25,857 bases of DNA, taken from Corynebacterium marinum DSM 44953. GTDB taxonomy: Bacteria > Actinomycetota > Actinomycetes > Mycobacteriales > Mycobacteriaceae. Under the pieces are notes generated by a model. The model searched no databases. It saw only the letters and a program-made list of their open reading frames with translations, and was not told where the DNA came from. This document shows, in pieces, positions 24,820 through 25,857 of this stretch. How positions within the stretch are numbered: the stretch's first letter is position 1; each line of letters begins with the position of its first letter. The position numbers and the translations under genes were made by a program. The stretch is from NCBI RefSeq assembly GCF_000835165.1, contig NZ_CP007791.1:1-25857 (forward strand). Reading direction: 5' to 3'.

Positions 24820-25857
24820 TTAAACTAGTTCAGGGTCCCAGATGGGAAGGTCACTGTTTCCCGCTTTATCGAGTACGATCGCTGCACTTTGTTCGGCTCG
24901 TGTGATTGCAACATAAAATTTGGCTGCCTGTTGCGGTTCAAGCGCTTTGCCCTGCTGGATGTACTGCTGGATTGCTCCTGTCGGAAAGATAAGAACTCGA
25001 GGCACTCCAAGCCCTTTGGAGACTCCAATATTCATCGGGCTGAGGTGGTTGTATGCTTTCGCGGAGTTCACAGAGTCTCGAAGTGCCAAAGGTTCGTAGC
25101 GTGCAAGGTATGAGCCAACATCCCTGGGGCGAACGAGGAAGACTCCGTCGTGGCCGGTGAGAGCTGAGTTCAACGATAGAGTCTTCTGAAAATCCCAAGA
25201 ACTGTCGAAGAGAGAGTCAGCCAATAGAGCAATTTCCGGTCGGCACCGCCATGTTTGAGGCCGTTGGGTAATTGTCAGTCGACCTGCCGCTTCTTCCGCC
25301 TGGAACCACTTCCAGATATTCATGAACTTGAACTGTTTGTTCTTCACTTCCTGCTGGTTTGTGGCCAGAATTGCTTGCCGAATATCACCGACCATCTCCA
25401 CTGAAAGCCGGGAAGACATGAGGAGTTTCAATATTTCAAGGTCATATCCGCAGAGATCCTGAACCTCGTCGATAAAGATCTGGTCATACATCCGCTCAAG
25501 TCGGCGGATACCTGCCCTACCGGAGGCCTCTTCGATGCGGGTAACTAGTTGCGGAAGATGCACCTTCCGCACTTCGTCGTGCTGGTTGAAATATCGATTC
25601 CAGTCCTTATTTCCCAGGTAGCGCTGCGGAGGGCTGGAGAAATCGAATCCACGTACTCGCTTGCCGGAATAGAGAAACGGCAAGAATGGCCGCACGAAGT
25701 TGCTGATGAGAAACGAGAACCATCCCGCAACTTCAATGTGGGGATGATCTCCGGCTTGAGAAGAGAGCCTGTCACGCAACTCGTTTTGGTTAACAGTCGT
25801 GTAGGTGAGGACAAGAACTCTCCTGTCTTTAGGCATGGCGGCGCAGGCGTCCACAAT
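24820..25857 (-). CDS. UvrD-like superfamily 1 helicase, GajB-like (5' end at bases 51-1 across the seam)
   Basis: This part encodes the last 345 of 362 residues. Seen in order: motif Ia VLVLTYTTVNQNELRDRL, motif II IFIDEVQDLCGY, motif III VGDIRQAIL, a motif IV-like WRCRPEI, motif V-like SKGLGVPRVLIFP and motif VI KFYVAITRAEQSAAIV. This is a UvrD/Rep-type DNA helicase. The Walker A lies in the 17 codons at bases 51-1 and reads AVAGSRKT, with arginine where glycine is usual. At 362 residues it is much shorter than UvrD (about 720) or the GajB I recall (about 494), with little room for the 1B and 2B subdomains. Upstream and overlapping by 8 bases is the OLD-type nuclease gene, the gajA-gajB arrangement of Gabija. 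Probably senses or processes nucleic acid with that nuclease. Confidence 0.87.
   Translation of the reverse strand: MVDACAAMPKDRRVLVLTYTTVNQNELRDRLSSQAGDHPHIEVAGWFSFLISNFVRPFLPFLYSGKRVRGFDFSSPPQRYLGNKDWNRYFNQHDEVRKVHLPQLVTRIEEASGRAGIRRLERMYDQIFIDEVQDLCGYDLEILKLLMSSRLSVEMVGDIRQAILATNQQEVKNKQFKFMNIWKWFQAEEAAGRLTITQRPQTWRCRPEIALLADSLFDSSWDFQKTLSLNSALTGHDGVFLVRPRDVGSYLARYEPLALRDSVNSAKAYNHLSPMNIGVSKGLGVPRVLIFPTGAIQQYIQQGKALEPQQAAKFYVAITRAEQSAAIVLDKAGNSDLPIWDPELV

Noticed and set aside
1..25857. CRISPR array, tRNA or rRNA genes
   Set aside because: No regularly spaced direct repeats and no tRNA-like or rRNA-like stretches were noticed on either strand.

Overview
The window looks like a complete circular plasmid of 25,857 bp from a Corynebacterium or close relative, cut open inside a gene. 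The coryneform assignment rests on a RepA of the pCG1/pNG2 plasmid family, a ParA/ribbon-helix-helix partition pair, a TrwC-type (MOBF) TraA relaxase-helicase and an IS6-family element resembling corynebacterial IS1628. The circularity claim rests on the two ends. A UvrD-like helicase frame on the minus strand runs off the end at 25857. Continued at base 51 and read down to base 1, it stays open, supplies the missing nucleotide-binding motif, and ends at an ATG that overlaps the stop of the OLD-type gene by 8 bases.

Layout, read around the circle. (1) Defence block, 21771-25857 plus 1-6619. On the plus strand is a two-gene operon: an AAA+ ATPase with a beta-rich N-terminal domain, and a 443-residue partner of unknown function that overlaps it by 4 bases. 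Facing it on the minus strand are mod (type III methyltransferase), res (type III restriction subunit), an OLD-family ATPase/TOPRIM nuclease, and the UvrD-like helicase across the seam. The last two have the gene order and domains of Gabija gajA-gajB. (2) Backbone, about 6790-13560: repA with a hairpin and probable antisense RNA in its leader, parA plus a small RHH gene flanked by related inverted repeats, traA with a terminator, and a non-coding stretch upstream of traA that may hold oriT. (3) Mobile and resistance region, about 13560-21770: a beta-lactamase-fold serine hydrolase, a three-gene Tn402/Tn5053-like transposition module (TniB-like ATPase, DD(35)E transposase, serine resolvase), a DUF2268 metalloprotease-like gene behind a MerR-type promoter, a frame-disrupted ANT(6)-type aminoglycoside adenylyltransferase, an erm rRNA methylase with an RLR-type leader peptide, and a decayed IS6-family element. 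A second IS6 fragment lies just upstream of mod, so the defence block sits between two IS6 ends.

The backbone genes copy, partition and mobilise the plasmid. The resistance genes (erm probably intact, ant(6) apparently broken) and the defence genes are cargo, probably acquired through IS6 and Tn402-like elements. The candidate for something undescribed is the AAA+/443-residue pair. The OLD-UvrD pair is recognisable as Gabija-like, but its helicase is short and has an unusual Walker A motif.

All functional calls come from reading motifs and from memory of the families; no database search was run.
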